Assembly: GCA_021324295.1 (NCBI GenBank)
Contig: JAJPJJ010000104.1
Span: 1-49,267, forward strand
DNA length: 49,267 nt
Direction of reading: 5' to 3'
DNA from: Bacillota bacterium
GTDB lineage: Bacteria > Sysuimicrobiota > Sysuimicrobiia > Sysuimicrobiales > Segetimicrobiaceae
Positions 24,862-35,170 of this stretch are shown one piece after another; the stretch's first letter is position 1; each line of letters starts with the position of its first letter. The notes under the pieces are model-generated. The model saw nothing but the letters and a program-made list of their open reading frames with translations. It did no database searches and was not told the origin of the DNA. Position numbers and translations under genes: made by a program.

Positions 24862-25494
24862 GTGAGGATGACGCGCGAATACAGCGAACGCCCCGAGGCC
24901 GAGGGAGCGCCGGAGTCCGTGGCACCCGAAGGCGGGGCGCCGGAGGCATCGGCGGCGGAGGCCGATGACCTGAGCGGCCTCCCGGTCGAGGAGCTCCGCC
25001 GCAGGGTGCGTGAGGCGCAGGAGGAGGCGCAGCGGAACTGGCAGCACTTCCTCCATTCCGCGGCGGATCTCGAGAACTACAAGAAGCAGGCCGCGCGGGA
25101 CCGGCAGGACGCGGTGGAGCGGACCCGCCGCCAGATGCTCGGTTTCGTGCTCGGCGTCGTCGACAACCTGGAGCGCGCGCTCGCCTTCGGCGAGGCGCAG
25201 GCGCAGGCGCTCGTGGAGGGGCTGCGGATGACGCACCGGCAGATCCTCGACCAACTTGCGGCGATCGGCGTCCGCCCGATCGACGCGGTCGGGAAGCCGT
25301 TCGACCCCCGTCTCCACGAGGCCGTCGGCGTCGCGGCGCCGGGGGCCGCGCAGGCGCCGGGGACGGTGGCCGTGGAGGTGCTCCGGGGCTACCTCCTCAA
25401 CGACGACGTGCTCCGGCCCGCCCGGGTCACGGTGGTGGCCGAGCACGCAGAGCACCGGCAGGAGCCGTCAGGCGATGGAGGAGCGGAGCGGTAG
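24862..25494 (+). CDS. grpE: Nucleotide exchange factor GrpE
   Basis: A 210-residue GrpE that releases ADP from DnaK. An acidic, disordered N-terminus (1-40) is followed by the long coiled coil with NWQHFLHSAADLENYKKQAA. The C-terminal beta-wing part has GVRPIDAVGKPFDPRLHEAV and TVAVEVLRGYLLNDDVLRPA. The GTG at 24862, 6 bases after GGGGAGGCTGAG, is preferred; an ATG two codons later is possible. It lies 19 bp after dnaK. Confidence 0.95.
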   Translation: MRMTREYSERPEAEGAPESVAPEGGAPEASAAEADDLSGLPVEELRRRVREAQEEAQRNWQHFLHSAADLENYKKQAARDRQDAVERTRRQMLGFVLGVVDNLERALAFGEAQAQALVEGLRMTHRQILDQLAAIGVRPIDAVGKPFDPRLHEAVGVAAPGAAQAPGTVAVEVLRGYLLNDDVLRPARVTVVAEHAEHRQEPSGDGGAER

Positions 25495-25528
25495 CGGGCC
25501 CAGTTCCGCGCTGCCCGGCGGGTGAGTG

Positions 25529-26515
25529 ATGGAGTTCAAGGACTACTACAAGATCCTGGGGGTGGACAGGAGCGCCGATCAGAGGGCGATCAGCCAGGCG
25601 TTCCGGAAGCTCGCGCGCCAGTACCATCCCGACGTCAACCCGGGCAACGCGGCGGCCGAGCAGCGCTTCAAGGAGATCAACGAAGCCTACCAGGTCCTGG
25701 GCGATCCCGGGCGCCGGGCGAAGTACGATCAGCTCCTCGACCTCCGCCAGCGCGGCGGTAACTGGGAAGACCTGCTGCGCCGCGGCGGCCGCGACGGCGG
25801 TACGTTCACGGTCTACGGATCGCCGGGGGACCTCGGGGAGTTCAGCGAGTTCTTCCAGCAGTTCTTCGGCGACCTCGGCGGCGGGATCTTCGGAGGCCCG
25901 TTCGGACACGGGGGGCGAGGCCGCGAGGGGCGGGGCCGGGCCGACGTGTTCGGCTTCGACGAGCTCCTGCGACGCCGGGCCCGGGGACCCCAGCCGGCAG
26001 GCCAGGACGTCGAGGGGACCGTGGAGATCTCGCTCGAGGAGGCGTACCACGGCACGCGCCGCGCCGTGACGGTCGAGGCCGACGGCGGGCCGGCGCGCAC
26101 GATCGAGGTGACGATCCCGCGCGGCGTCGAGAGCGGCCAGCGCATCCGGGCCGCCGGGCAGGGCCGCGATGGAGACCTCTACCTGACCGTGCAGATCCGG
26201 CCGCATCCGCGGTTCGCGCGGCAGGGCGACGATGTGCTCTGCGAGGTCGACGTCCCGGTGTGGGTCGCGGCGCTTGGCGGGGAGGTCGAGGTGCCGACAC
26301 TCCGCGGACCGGTCACGATGAAGGTGCCCGCCGGCACGCACGCCGGGCAGACGTTCCGGCTGCGCGGGCAGGGGATGCCCCGCCTGCGCGGCGAGGGATT
26401 CGGCGACCAGCTCGTCAAGGCCCGGCTCACGCTGCCGCACCCGCTGACGCCGCGCGACCGCGAGCTGCTGGAGGAGATGCGGCGGCAGCACGAGGTCCAG
26501 CGGGTGCGGACATAG
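25529..26515 (+). CDS. DnaJ-family co-chaperone without zinc finger (CbpA type)
   Basis: A 328-residue J-domain protein. The J-domain (about 1-70) contains the HPD motif in [12 protein letters not shown] Gly/Phe-rich region follows (about 85-140). Two C-terminal substrate-binding domains hold [19 protein letters not shown] and [20 protein letters not shown]. The CxxCxGxG zinc repeats of classical DnaJ are absent, which makes it a class II (CbpA-like) protein although it takes the dnaJ position in the operon. The ATG at 25529 is chosen; a GTG one codon earlier is equally possible. Confidence 0.92.
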   Translation: MEFKDYYKILGVDRSADQRAISQAFRKLARQYHPDVNPGNAAAEQRFKEINEAYQVLGDPGRRAKYDQLLDLRQRGGNWEDLLRRGGRDGGTFTVYGSPGDLGEFSEFFQQFFGDLGGGIFGGPFGHGGRGREGRGRADVFGFDELLRRRARGPQPAGQDVEGTVEISLEEAYHGTRRAVTVEADGGPARTIEVTIPRGVESGQRIRAAGQGRDGDLYLTVQIRPHPRFARQGDDVLCEVDVPVWVAALGGEVEVPTLRGPVTMKVPAGTHAGQTFRLRGQGMPRLRGEGFGDQLVKARLTLPHPLTPRDRELLEEMRRQHEVQRVRT

Positions 26516-26571
26516 GTGCCGGAGCGAGCCGCGCTGCCCGAGAAGACGATAGAGGGACGAGGCGATCCGAG

Positions 26572-29190
26572 ATGGCGATGAAGTTCGATCGGTTCACGGA
26601 GAAGGCGCAGGAAGCCCTGGCCGGCGCCCAGGCGCTGGCCCGGGAGCACCGCCACAGCCAGATCGAGCCCGAGCACCTGCTGCTTGCGCTGCTCCAGCAG
26701 CCGGACAGCATCCCCGGCACGGTGCTCGGCCGGATCGGTGCGCGTGTCGCGGCCCTGCGCACGCACCTGGAGCAGCACCTCGCGCAGCAGCCGAAGGTCT
26801 ACGGGACCGACGAGGTGTACCCGTCCGCCGCGTTCCGGCGGGCGCTCGAGGCCGCGCAGGCGGAGGCGCAGCGCCTCACGGACGAATACCTCAGCACGGA
26901 GCACCTGCTGCTGGGGATCCTCGCCGACCGGACCACCCCGGCCGGGCGCCTCCTGGCGCAGGCGGGGGTCGACCGGGAGAAGGTGTACGCGGCGCTACAG
27001 GCGATCCGGGGCGGTCAACGTGTCACGGACGCCTCGCCGGAGACCAAGTACCAGGCGCTGGAGCGATATGGCCGGGACCTGACCGCGATGGCGCGCGAGG
27101 GGAAGCTGGACCCGGTGATCGGCCGGGACGACGAGATCCGCCGCGTCGTCCAGGTGCTCGCCCGCCGGACCAAGAACAACCCGGTGCTGATCGGTGACCC
27201 CGGCGTGGGCAAGACCGCGATCGTGGAGGGGCTGGCGCAGCGCATCGTCCGCGGAGACGTACCCGAAGGCCTCCGCGGCAAGCGCGTGGTCCAGCTCGAC
27301 ATGGGGGCCCTCGTCGCCGGCACGAAGTACCGGGGCGAGTTCGAGGACCGGCTCAAGGCCGTGCTGCGCGAGATCACGGAGGCGGCCGGGGAGATCATCC
27401 TCTTCATCGACGAGGTGCACACGGTCGTCGGCGCGGGCGCGGCCGAGGGCGCGATGGACGCGAGCAACATGCTGAAGCCGATGCTGGCGCGCGGCGAGCT
27501 GCACGCGATCGGCGCCACCACCCTCGACGAGTACCGCACGCACATCGAGAAGGACCCGGCCCTCGAGCGCCGCTTCCAGCCGGTGTTCGTCGATCAGCCG
27601 ACCGTCGAGGAGACGATCTCGATCCTCCGCGGCCTCAAGGAGAAGTACGAGGTCCACCACGGCGTGCGGATCACGGACGGCGCCGTGATCGCGGCCGCGA
27701 CGCTCTCGGACCGGTACATCAGCGGCCGGTTCCTGCCGGACAAGGCGATCGACCTGATCGATGAGGCGGCGGCCCGCCTGCGGATGGAGATCGACAGCAA
27801 GCCGGCTGCGCTCGACGAGGCGGACCGGCGGATCATGCAGCTCGAGATCGAGCGGGAGGCGCTGCGCAGGGAGACCGACCCGGCGGCGCGGGAGCGCCTG
27901 GACCGCCTCGAGCGGGAGCTCGCGGAGCTGCGGGAGCAGAGCCAGGCGCTGCGGGCCCGGTGGGAGCAGGAGAAGGCGCTGCTCGCCGAGCTGCGGGCGA
28001 CGCGGCAGCAGATCGACGAGACGCGGATCGCGATCGAGCAGGCCGAGCGCGCGGCGGACCTGGAGCGGGCCGCCCGGCTCCGGTACGGCACGCTGCGCGA
28101 GCTGGAGGAGCAGCGCCGGGCGCGGGAGGCGCGCCTCGCCGCGCTCGGCGAGGGGCGCCTGCTCAAGGAAGAGGTGGACGCCGAGGAGATCGCCCAGGTC
28201 GTGAGCCGCTGGACCGGCATCCCGGTGACGCGCCTCATGGAAGGCGAGATGGCCAAGCTCCTGCGGCTCGAAGACCGGCTCCACGAGCGCGTCGTCGGCC
28301 AGGACGACGCGGTGCGGGCGGTCGCCGATGCGATCCGGCGGTCGCGGGCGGGGCTGGCCGACCCCCGGCGGCCCGTGGGCTCGTTCATGTTCCTCGGCCC
28401 CACGGGCGTCGGCAAGACCGAGCTCGCGCGTGCGCTTGCCGCGCTCCTCTTCGACAGCGAGGAGGCGATGGTGCGGATCGACATGTCCGAGTACATGGAG
28501 AAGCACACCACGAGCCGCCTCGTCGGCGCGCCGCCGGGCTACGTGGGCTACGAGGAAGGGGGCCAGCTCACCGAGGCCGTGCGCCGGCGGCCGTACCGCG
28601 TGATCCTGTTCGACGAGATCGAGAAGGCGCACCCGGACGTGCAGAACATCCTGCTGCAGGTCCTCGAGGACGGGCGCCTCACGGACGGGCACGGCCGGAC
28701 GGTCGACTTCCGGCACGCGATCATCATCATGACGAGCAACATGGGCAGCCAGTACCTGCGCAACCTGGACCCCGAGGACCGGCCGGCGCTCGAGCTGGTG
28801 CGCGTGCAGATCATGGAGGAGCTGCGGCGGACGCTGCGTCCGGAGTTTCTCAACCGGATCGACGAGATCATCGTCTTCCGACCGCTCACGCGCCGCAACC
28901 TGGAGCAGATCGTCGATCTCCAGATGGCGAGCCTCACCAGCCGCCTGCGCGGCCTCCGCGTCGGCCTCGAGGTGACGCCGGAGGCGCGGGCTTACCTCGC
29001 GCGCGAGGGCTACAACCCCGACTTCGGCGCGAGACCCCTGCGGCGCCTGATCCAGCGGGCGGTCGAGAACCCGCTGAGCCGCGCGCTGCTCGCCGGGGAG
29101 TTCCGGGAGGGCGACACGGTCGTCGTCGATGCCCGGGCCGGCGACATCGTGCTGCGCAAGGCCGCGCGGGCGCCGGTCTCCCCGGTCTAG
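26572..29190 (+). CDS. clpB: ATP-dependent disaggregase ClpB
   Basis: An 872-residue Hsp100 disaggregase. It has the N-terminal Clp repeat domain (about 1-145), AAA-1 with Walker A GDPGVGKT at 208-215 and [10 protein letters not shown] downstream. The long middle coiled coil (about 400-530) with [20 protein letters not shown] separates ClpB from ClpA/ClpC. AAA-2 has Walker A GPTGVGKT at 609-616 and [15 protein letters not shown]. No ClpP-binding loop is evident. It works with DnaK, DnaJ and GrpE to dissolve aggregates. The ATG at 26572 begins the family N-terminus [13 protein letters not shown]. It lies 56 bp after the dnaJ-type gene and probably belongs to the same heat-shock unit. Confidence 0.97.
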   Translation: MAMKFDRFTEKAQEALAGAQALAREHRHSQIEPEHLLLALLQQPDSIPGTVLGRIGARVAALRTHLEQHLAQQPKVYGTDEVYPSAAFRRALEAAQAEAQRLTDEYLSTEHLLLGILADRTTPAGRLLAQAGVDREKVYAALQAIRGGQRVTDASPETKYQALERYGRDLTAMAREGKLDPVIGRDDEIRRVVQVLARRTKNNPVLIGDPGVGKTAIVEGLAQRIVRGDVPEGLRGKRVVQLDMGALVAGTKYRGEFEDRLKAVLREITEAAGEIILFIDEVHTVVGAGAAEGAMDASNMLKPMLARGELHAIGATTLDEYRTHIEKDPALERRFQPVFVDQPTVEETISILRGLKEKYEVHHGVRITDGAVIAAATLSDRYISGRFLPDKAIDLIDEAAARLRMEIDSKPAALDEADRRIMQLEIEREALRRETDPAARERLDRLERELAELREQSQALRARWEQEKALLAELRATRQQIDETRIAIEQAERAADLERAARLRYGTLRELEEQRRAREARLAALGEGRLLKEEVDAEEIAQVVSRWTGIPVTRLMEGEMAKLLRLEDRLHERVVGQDDAVRAVADAIRRSRAGLADPRRPVGSFMFLGPTGVGKTELARALAALLFDSEEAMVRIDMSEYMEKHTTSRLVGAPPGYVGYEEGGQLTEAVRRRPYRVILFDEIEKAHPDVQNILLQVLEDGRLTDGHGRTVDFRHAIIIMTSNMGSQYLRNLDPEDRPALELVRVQIMEELRRTLRPEFLNRIDEIIVFRPLTRRNLEQIVDLQMASLTSRLRGLRVGLEVTPEARAYLAREGYNPDFGARPLRRLIQRAVENPLSRALLAGEFREGDTVVVDARAGDIVLRKAARAPVSPV

Positions 29191-29505
29191 TGCATGCTCC
29201 CCAACACCTGAGGGGGGCGGCAGCGAGAGGGATCGGCCGCGGGGGTGCCCCGCGCGTCCGGCCGGGGAACGGCGCCCCATCCCAACCAACCGCGGGAGCA
29301 CGGCGATGCGTTCGGGCCCCGGGAGGGCGCCGCGCAGGCCCGCCGCGTCCCCTCGTCGAAACTGCGCGACGCTGCACCAGCACGCCATCGCGCGAGCCCG
29401 GCGGCATGTGCGCCGCCGGCTGTCGCGCCCGGGCACGCGGCAGCGGATCGGGAGGGCGCAGCGGCGGGGAGCGCGCGCGGTCCCCGGCGCATCCCACGGG
29501 CGGCC
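29191..29505. other. Gap between clpB and the spermidine-synthase-like gene, no gene seen
   Basis: These 315 bases are extremely GC-rich. The open frames present are Arg/Pro-rich without ribosome sites. A weak CCCC/GGGG hairpin lies directly after clpB without a T-run. I see no promoter that stands out. Confidence 0.4.
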
Positions 29506-30993
29506 ATGCTTGAGCTGATCGTCTTCGTCAGCGGGGGCGTCTTGCTCGCGCTCGAGATCGTCGCGAGCCGCGTCGTGGCGCCGTACTTCGGAAACTCCGT
29601 CTACGTCTGGGGGAGCCTGATCGGGGTCTTCCTGGCCGCCCTCAGCCTCGGATACTTCCTCGGCGGGCGCGCCGCCACGCGCTGGCCGGCGTGGGGGCCG
29701 TTCCTGGCGCTCGTGTTTGCGGCCGGCGCGTGCATCTATCCGATTCCGCACATCGCCGGCGAGATCCTGGGCGCGATCGCGATCCGGGACTACGGGCCCC
29801 GCGCCAACCCGCTGCTCGGCAGCACCGCGCTGTTTTTCCTGCCCAGCGTGCTCCTCGGGACCGTGTCGCCGTACGCGGTGCGGCTGCGCACGCAGTCCGT
29901 GGAAAGGGTAGGGAGCGTCGCCGGGATGCTGTACGCGCTCAGCACGCTCGGGAGCATCGCCGGCACGCTACTGGCCGCGTTCGTGCTGATCTCGGCCGTC
30001 GGTGTGCACGCGATCATCCAGCTCCTCGGGGCGACCGAGATGGGCCTCGCGCTCGCCGGATGGCTGTGGGCGAGGCGCATCGGCGCCGCCGCCGGGACGT
30101 CGGTGCTCGTGGCCGCCGTGCTGGGCCTCGGCAGCGCGGTGCCGCCCGAGGGCGCGGGCGTCATGTACGCCCGCGACACGATCTACCACCGCATCACCGT
30201 GAGCGACGAGGGCAGCGTGCGGTACCTCAAGCTGGATCGGTATTGGCAGAGCGCCCGCGACCGGAGCGCGCCGCTGCGGACCGTCTTCCCGTACACAGAC
30301 TACCTCCACGTGCCGGTTGTGCTCCACCCGGAGACCCACCGCGTTCTGTTCGTCGGCATGGGCGGCGGCACCGCTCCGAGCCGTTTCTACCACGACTACC
30401 CGGCGACGCGCATCGACGTCGTCGAGATCGATCCGGGCGTGGTGGAGGCGGCCCGGCGGTTCTTTGCCCTCCCGGACAGCCCGCGCCTAGCGGTCCACGT
30501 GCAGGACGGGCGCCAGTGGATACGCCGCACGCGGGATCGCTACGATCTGATCGTGCTGGACGCGTACCTCATCGATACGATCCCGTTCCACCTGGCGACG
30601 CGCGAGTTCTACAGCGAGGCCGCGGCGCACCTCGCGCCCGGCGGTGTCGTCGCGAGCAACGTCATCGGCGCGCTCCGGGGGCCCCAGAGCCGCCTCTTCC
30701 GGGCGATCTACAAGACGTTCGGGGCGGTCTTCCCGCAGGTCTACGTCTTCCCGGTCGGCGGCAGCGCGCCCGACGCCCTGCAGAATATCATCCTCGTCGG
30801 CACGGCGGGACCGCGGCTCGGCCGCTCCGAACTGCTGCGGCGGGCCAGCCGGGCAGTGCGGGACGGGCGGGTCCGCATCGACGGCTTCGTGCGCGACGTG
30901 GCGGACGTCTACGAGGGCCCGATCGAGACGCGCGACGTCCCGCTGCTGACCGACGACTACGCGCCGACCGACCTCCTGATCGCATCGCGGTGA
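29506..30993 (+). CDS. Membrane-fused spermidine-synthase-like protein
   Basis: A 495-residue fusion of an N-terminal membrane part and a C-terminal spermidine synthase-like Rossmann domain. About six or seven helices lie between residues 1 and 215, beginning LIVFVSGGVLLALEIVASRV. The SAM/dcSAM loop reads VLFVGMGGGTAPSRF (about 281-295), followed by the acidic VVEIDPGVVEAARRFF and YDLIVLDAYLIDTIPFHL. Such fusions are common in environmental bacteria, and aminopropyl transfer is not shown for most of them. The product could be a polyamine, or another SAM-dependent reaction could be used. No polyamine genes are near. Confidence 0.82.
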   Translation: MLELIVFVSGGVLLALEIVASRVVAPYFGNSVYVWGSLIGVFLAALSLGYFLGGRAATRWPAWGPFLALVFAAGACIYPIPHIAGEILGAIAIRDYGPRANPLLGSTALFFLPSVLLGTVSPYAVRLRTQSVERVGSVAGMLYALSTLGSIAGTLLAAFVLISAVGVHAIIQLLGATEMGLALAGWLWARRIGAAAGTSVLVAAVLGLGSAVPPEGAGVMYARDTIYHRITVSDEGSVRYLKLDRYWQSARDRSAPLRTVFPYTDYLHVPVVLHPETHRVLFVGMGGGTAPSRFYHDYPATRIDVVEIDPGVVEAARRFFALPDSPRLAVHVQDGRQWIRRTRDRYDLIVLDAYLIDTIPFHLATREFYSEAAAHLAPGGVVASNVIGALRGPQSRLFRAIYKTFGAVFPQVYVFPVGGSAPDALQNIILVGTAGPRLGRSELLRRASRAVRDGRVRIDGFVRDVADVYEGPIETRDVPLLTDDYAPTDLLIASR

Positions 30994-31093
30994 AGGCCCC
31001 GACGATCCCCCCTCCTATCCTGGGCCGGGATCCGGTGCCGATCCCGTCCCCCGCGCCGGGACCGCGGCCGGGCTGACGGAGCGGAGCGCTGGC

Positions 31094-31330
31094 ATGCCCG
31101 TGCTCAAGCTGCTCATCGGCGACGTCGTCCGGACGCGCAAGACGCATCCTTGCGGGAGCGACCGGTGGGAGATCGTCCGCCTCGGCGCGGACATCGGCAT
31201 CCGCTGCCTCGGATGCGGCCGGTACGTCCTCATGCCGCGCGGCAAGCTGGAGCGCCGGATCAAGGAGTTCGTCCGTCGAGGCCCGGACCCCGGCAGCGCC
31301 CCGACGGGAGAACCGCCGCGGGAAGTCTAA
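31094..31330 (+). CDS. DUF951 family protein
   Basis: A 78-residue protein with the DUF951 core LLIGDVVRTRKTHPCGSDRW and IVRLGADIGIRCLGCGRYVLMPRGKLERRIKEF. The three Cys could bind a metal. The function is unknown. The gene is widely found next to ychF and rpsF in Bacillota, and that neighbourhood is kept here apart from the inserted GGDEF gene. The last 15 residues are a polar extension. Confidence 0.92.
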   Translation: MPVLKLLIGDVVRTRKTHPCGSDRWEIVRLGADIGIRCLGCGRYVLMPRGKLERRIKEFVRRGPDPGSAPTGEPPREV

Positions 31331-31452
31331 CCCGGCGCCGAAGTTGGCATCTCTATGTGGCAGCGTGCGGCCCGCCCCGGCCCGGGTGCGCCGATCCGCC
31401 GAGGTCGCGCCCGGCGGCGCAGACGCCGAATCCGGCGACTCTGGAGCTGTGT

Positions 31453-34400
31453 GTGGACAACCGTCCCCCGAGACGATGGTCCTGGCTCGCAACCTGGGTC
31501 TCCCCGCTGGGAGCGGTGGCGCTGCTGCTGGTCGCCGGACGCGGCGTGGCGCTTCCGCCGCTCCCGCCCATCGTGCTCTTCGCGGCACTCGCGCTCGTGG
31601 CCGAGGGGATCGCGGTCCCGCTGGCCTACGGCGGCTACCAGACGTTCGGCGCGCTCGTCGCGCTGCCGGCGATGGTGCTCTTCGGCCCGATCCCGGCCGC
31701 GCTGCTCGCGGCGCTCGGCCTCTCGGTCGGCAACGGGCTCCTCCGGCGCCGGCCCCCCGGGACGATCTGGTTCAACGCAGGCCAGCGCGCGGTCTCGGTG
31801 CTCCTGGCCGGGTACGCGTGGAGCGCGCTGCTCGGGGCCCGCCCCTCCCTCGCGCACCCGACGCTCGGGGTGTCCGGCCAGCGGATCCTTCCGGCGTTCC
31901 TCGCCACGATCCTGACGTACACGGTGGCCACGACGCTGCAGGTGAGCGTCCGCATCGCGGTCCGGCGCCAGCAGCCGCTGAGCCACGTGCTCCGCGCCAA
32001 CGCCCCCTGGCAGGGCCTCACCCACCTCGTCCTCGGCGCCTCCGGGCTGGCCGTCACGCTCCTCGCCCAGGGACGGCTGCCGCGGGAGGACGCCGGCGCC
32101 CTCGTCCCGGGCCTGATCGGCACCTTCGTCTTCCTGCTGTATATGGCGCGGCGGCAGGCGAGCTCCGAGTTCGCCGTGCTCCACCGCGCCGTCACCGACC
32201 TGCTGCAGACGCTGGACCCCTCGGAGGTCCTGAACCGCCTGGCCGACAAGCTCGAGACCCTGACGGAGCCGGACATGTTCTGGGTCGAGCTGCGAGGGGC
32301 GGGGGCGGCGTGCGAGATCCCGCTGGCCCGCGGCGTCGAGGTGGAGACGCTGCGACCGCTGGCTGCCTCCGGGCTCACGCAGGGAGCCGCGGCATGGGTG
32401 ATCGAGCAGCGGAGGCCGCTGCGGATCACCGACTACCCGCGCTACCCGCACCGGAGGCCCGAGGTCGATCAGGTCCTCGGGCCCGGGCGCGTGCGCGCCG
32501 TGATGCTCGTTCCCCTCGTCGCCGGCGACGAGCCGCTCGGGATCGTCGCGCTCACCAAGGGGATCCCGGACTACTTCACGCCCTACCAGGAGCGGATCGT
32601 CACGGTTCTGGCGGCGCAGGCCGCGCTCGCCGTGCACAACGCCCGGTTGTACGAAGCCTCCCAGCGTGCGCTCGCCCGGGTGGAGGCGCTGCAGCAGGTC
32701 GCCCGGATCGCCGCGTCCGAGGAGGACCTCCGGGCCATCCAGCAGACGATCGTCGACCTCTCCGTCGGAACGCTGGGGGCCGACCGCGGGGTGCTGGCCG
32801 TCTACGACGACGCGCGGCGAGCCCTGCGCGGCGTCGCGTTCCACAACGTCCCCCCCGAGGACGCCGCCACCTGGCAGACGCCCGTCCCGGCGTCCGACTG
32901 GCGATTCCAGGCGTCCGCCCGCGCCGTTCTCGAGATGCGGCCCATCCAGGTGAACGACCGGAGGGCGCTGCCCGGCGCGCCCTCCGTGTTGCCCGGCAGC
33001 GCCTCGCGGTCGGTGCTGGCGGTGCCGATGTCGGTGCAGGGCCGTCCGCTCGGCACCATCGTGGTCGGGCGCGCCGCGCTCCACACCTGGACCGCCCAGG
33101 AGATCGACCTCCTGCAGACGCTCGCTAACGAAGGGGCGGTCGCGATCGAGCACGCCAGGCTCTTGCGCTCGACGAAGGAGCAGCTCCAGCGGATGAAAGC
33201 CCTGGAGACGATCTCCGAGCGCATCAACTCGCAGCACGACCTCAACGCGATCTTCGACGTGATCGCGGACAGCGCCCGGGAGGTGCTGGGGGCGGACCGT
33301 TGCGGCATCTACCTGGGGAGCGAGGACCTGGGGGTCGTGCAGACGTTTGCGCGCGGGCTCCGGGACGACTACGTGCGCGCGGTCGCGGCGGGCATGCGGG
33401 CGGCGCAAGGGCTCGGCAGCCTGACGATCCGCCACAAGGAGCCGATCGTGATCCTCGATGCCTCCAGCGACCCCCGGGCGAAGCAGGGCTGGGCCAGGAC
33501 GATCGGGTACCGGACGATCGCGACATTCCCGCTCATGTTCCGCGACACCCCGGTCGGGGTCCTCGCCCTGTACCACGACACGGTCCGCCCGTACGGGCCG
33601 GACGAGCTGTCGCTCGGCGGCGCGTTCGCCAACCAGGCGGCGATCGCGGTGCAGAACACCCGCCTCCTGCAGGAGGCCGAGCGCCGCGCCCACCAGCTCG
33701 GCCTGCTGAACCGGATCGTCGCGCGCGTGGCCACGACGCTCCGGCCGGAAGACCTCTACGAGGCCCTCGTCGACGAGCTGCACACGACGCTCGGCTACCC
33801 CCTCGTCTCGATCCTCGTCGCCGACGCGGACCGGCTGCGCGTCGCGGCCTACCGCGGCTACGCCGATCATCCCGCGGTGATGTCGTTCACGCGCGGCGTC
33901 ATCGGCCGGGTCGCGCGCACCCGCCAGGCGGCGCTCGTCGAGGACGTCTCGCGCGACCCGGACTACGTCACGGCGGACCCGAGGGTCACCCAGGAGGCGT
34001 GTGCCCCGATCTTCGAGGACGGCCGGCTCGCCGGCCTGCTCAACGTCGAGGTCATCGAGCCCACCCTCACGCACGCCGATCTGGACCTCCTCATCACGCT
34101 CGCCGGCCAGGTGAGGGCGGCCATGCGCAACGCCGCCCTGTTCGCGGAGGTCCAGCAGGCCCGGGACGAGCTGCGGGCGCTGTACGAGTGCGTCCAGGCC
34201 CTGAGCGCGTCGCTGGAGCTCTCGACCGTGCTCGAGACGGTGGTCGCCGTCACCTGTCAGCAGTTCGGGTACGATCGCGCGGCGATCCTGCTCCTCGATC
34301 CCTCGGGCGATCTCATCGTCCGCGCAACACACGGCGTGCCCGTCCCCGTCGATCGCGTCCCGCTCGGCCACGGCGCCGAAGGACGGGCCGCGCGCGACGG

Positions 34401-35142
34401 TCAGCCGGTGCTCACCGCGGAGGTCTCGGAGGACGCGCCGCACACCACGGCGCCGCTCCTGGCGGGCGCGACGCTGGCCGTGCCGCTGGTCCGGGACGGC
34501 CGCGTGATGGGCGCGTTCAGTGTCGGCACGGCCCGGCCCGGCGCCCTCGGGGAGCGCGACCAACGCATCCTCACGACGCTCGCCGGCTACGCCGCGATCG
34601 CGATCGAAAACGCGAGACTGTACGAGCAGGCGCGTCACCTCGCCTCCACCGACGGCCTCACCGGCCTGCTGAACCACCGCGCGTTCCGGCAGGCTCTCGA
34701 CCGGGAGCTGGAGCGCGCGAAGCGCTACGCCCTTCCGCTGTCGCTCGTCATGATCGAAATCGACCACTTCAAGCGGTACAATGACACCTACGGCCACCTG
34801 CAAGGGGACGAGGTGCTGCGACTCGTCGCGCACGTGCTCCAGAAGGAGCACCGCAAGAACGTGGACACCGTTGCGCGCTACGGCGGCGACGAGTTCGTGG
34901 TGCTCCTGCCGCACACGACGAAGGCAACGGCCGGCGAGGTCGCGGAGCGGATCCGGCGCACCGTCGAGGCCACGCCGTACATCGTGGGCCAGCAGGTCAC
35001 CTCGGTGACGCTGAGCCTCGGCGTGGCCGCGCACCCCGATGATGGAGACACGATCGATGCGCTCGTGGACATCGCGGATCGCCGGATGTATGCGGCGAAG
35101 GTCGCCGGAGGCAACGCGGTGGCGCTCGTGACGACCTTCTGA
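31453..35142 (+). CDS. Membrane multi-GAF diguanylate cyclase (GGDEF)
   Basis: A 1229-residue signalling protein that should make cyclic di-GMP. A hydrophobic N-terminus of about seven helices (10-230) is followed by five consecutive GAF-like modules, each beginning with a helix such as AVTDLLQTLDPSEVLNRLAD or ERINSQHDLNAIFDVIADSA. The GGDEF domain (about 1065-1225) has the intact active site YGGDEF at 1143-1148 and the substrate motif DHFKRYNDTYGHLQGDE. The inhibitory I-site position before GGDEF reads KNVD rather than RxxD, so product inhibition may be weak. The GTG start at 31453 is the first sensible start before the membrane part. The gene separates DUF951 from ychF, an unusual insertion into a conserved neighbourhood. 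Confidence 0.88.
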   Translation: MDNRPPRRWSWLATWVSPLGAVALLLVAGRGVALPPLPPIVLFAALALVAEGIAVPLAYGGYQTFGALVALPAMVLFGPIPAALLAALGLSVGNGLLRRRPPGTIWFNAGQRAVSVLLAGYAWSALLGARPSLAHPTLGVSGQRILPAFLATILTYTVATTLQVSVRIAVRRQQPLSHVLRANAPWQGLTHLVLGASGLAVTLLAQGRLPREDAGALVPGLIGTFVFLLYMARRQASSEFAVLHRAVTDLLQTLDPSEVLNRLADKLETLTEPDMFWVELRGAGAACEIPLARGVEVETLRPLAASGLTQGAAAWVIEQRRPLRITDYPRYPHRRPEVDQVLGPGRVRAVMLVPLVAGDEPLGIVALTKGIPDYFTPYQERIVTVLAAQAALAVHNARLYEASQRALARVEALQQVARIAASEEDLRAIQQTIVDLSVGTLGADRGVLAVYDDARRALRGVAFHNVPPEDAATWQTPVPASDWRFQASARAVLEMRPIQVNDRRALPGAPSVLPGSASRSVLAVPMSVQGRPLGTIVVGRAALHTWTAQEIDLLQTLANEGAVAIEHARLLRSTKEQLQRMKALETISERINSQHDLNAIFDVIADSAREVLGADRCGIYLGSEDLGVVQTFARGLRDDYVRAVAAGMRAAQGLGSLTIRHKEPIVILDASSDPRAKQGWARTIGYRTIATFPLMFRDTPVGVLALYHDTVRPYGPDELSLGGAFANQAAIAVQNTRLLQEAERRAHQLGLLNRIVARVATTLRPEDLYEALVDELHTTLGYPLVSILVADADRLRVAAYRGYADHPAVMSFTRGVIGRVARTRQAALVEDVSRDPDYVTADPRVTQEACAPIFEDGRLAGLLNVEVIEPTLTHADLDLLITLAGQVRAAMRNAALFAEVQQARDELRALYECVQALSASLELSTVLETVVAVTCQQFGYDRAAILLLDPSGDLIVRATHGVPVPVDRVPLGHGAEGRAARDGQPVLTAEVSEDAPHTTAPLLAGATLAVPLVRDGRVMGAFSVGTARPGALGERDQRILTTLAGYAAIAIENARLYEQARHLASTDGLTGLLNHRAFRQALDRELERAKRYALPLSLVMIEIDHFKRYNDTYGHLQGDEVLRLVAHVLQKEHRKNVDTVARYGGDEFVVLLPHTTKATAGEVAERIRRTVEATPYIVGQQVTSVTLSLGVAAHPDDGDTIDALVDIADRRMYAAKVAGGNAVALVTTF

Positions 35143-35170
35143 CGGCCGATTCGCCCCCGCGCGATCGCTC

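Noticed and set aside
29306-29518. Short plus-strand frame starting at the ATG at 29306 before the spermidine-synthase-like gene
   Set aside because: Arg-rich product, no ribosome site, and overlap into the next gene's start; it reads like non-coding GC-rich sequence.
26995-29751. A 918-codon open frame on the minus strand antisense to clpB
   Set aside because: The plus-strand ClpB has every family motif; the antisense product has no recognisable domain and a skewed composition.
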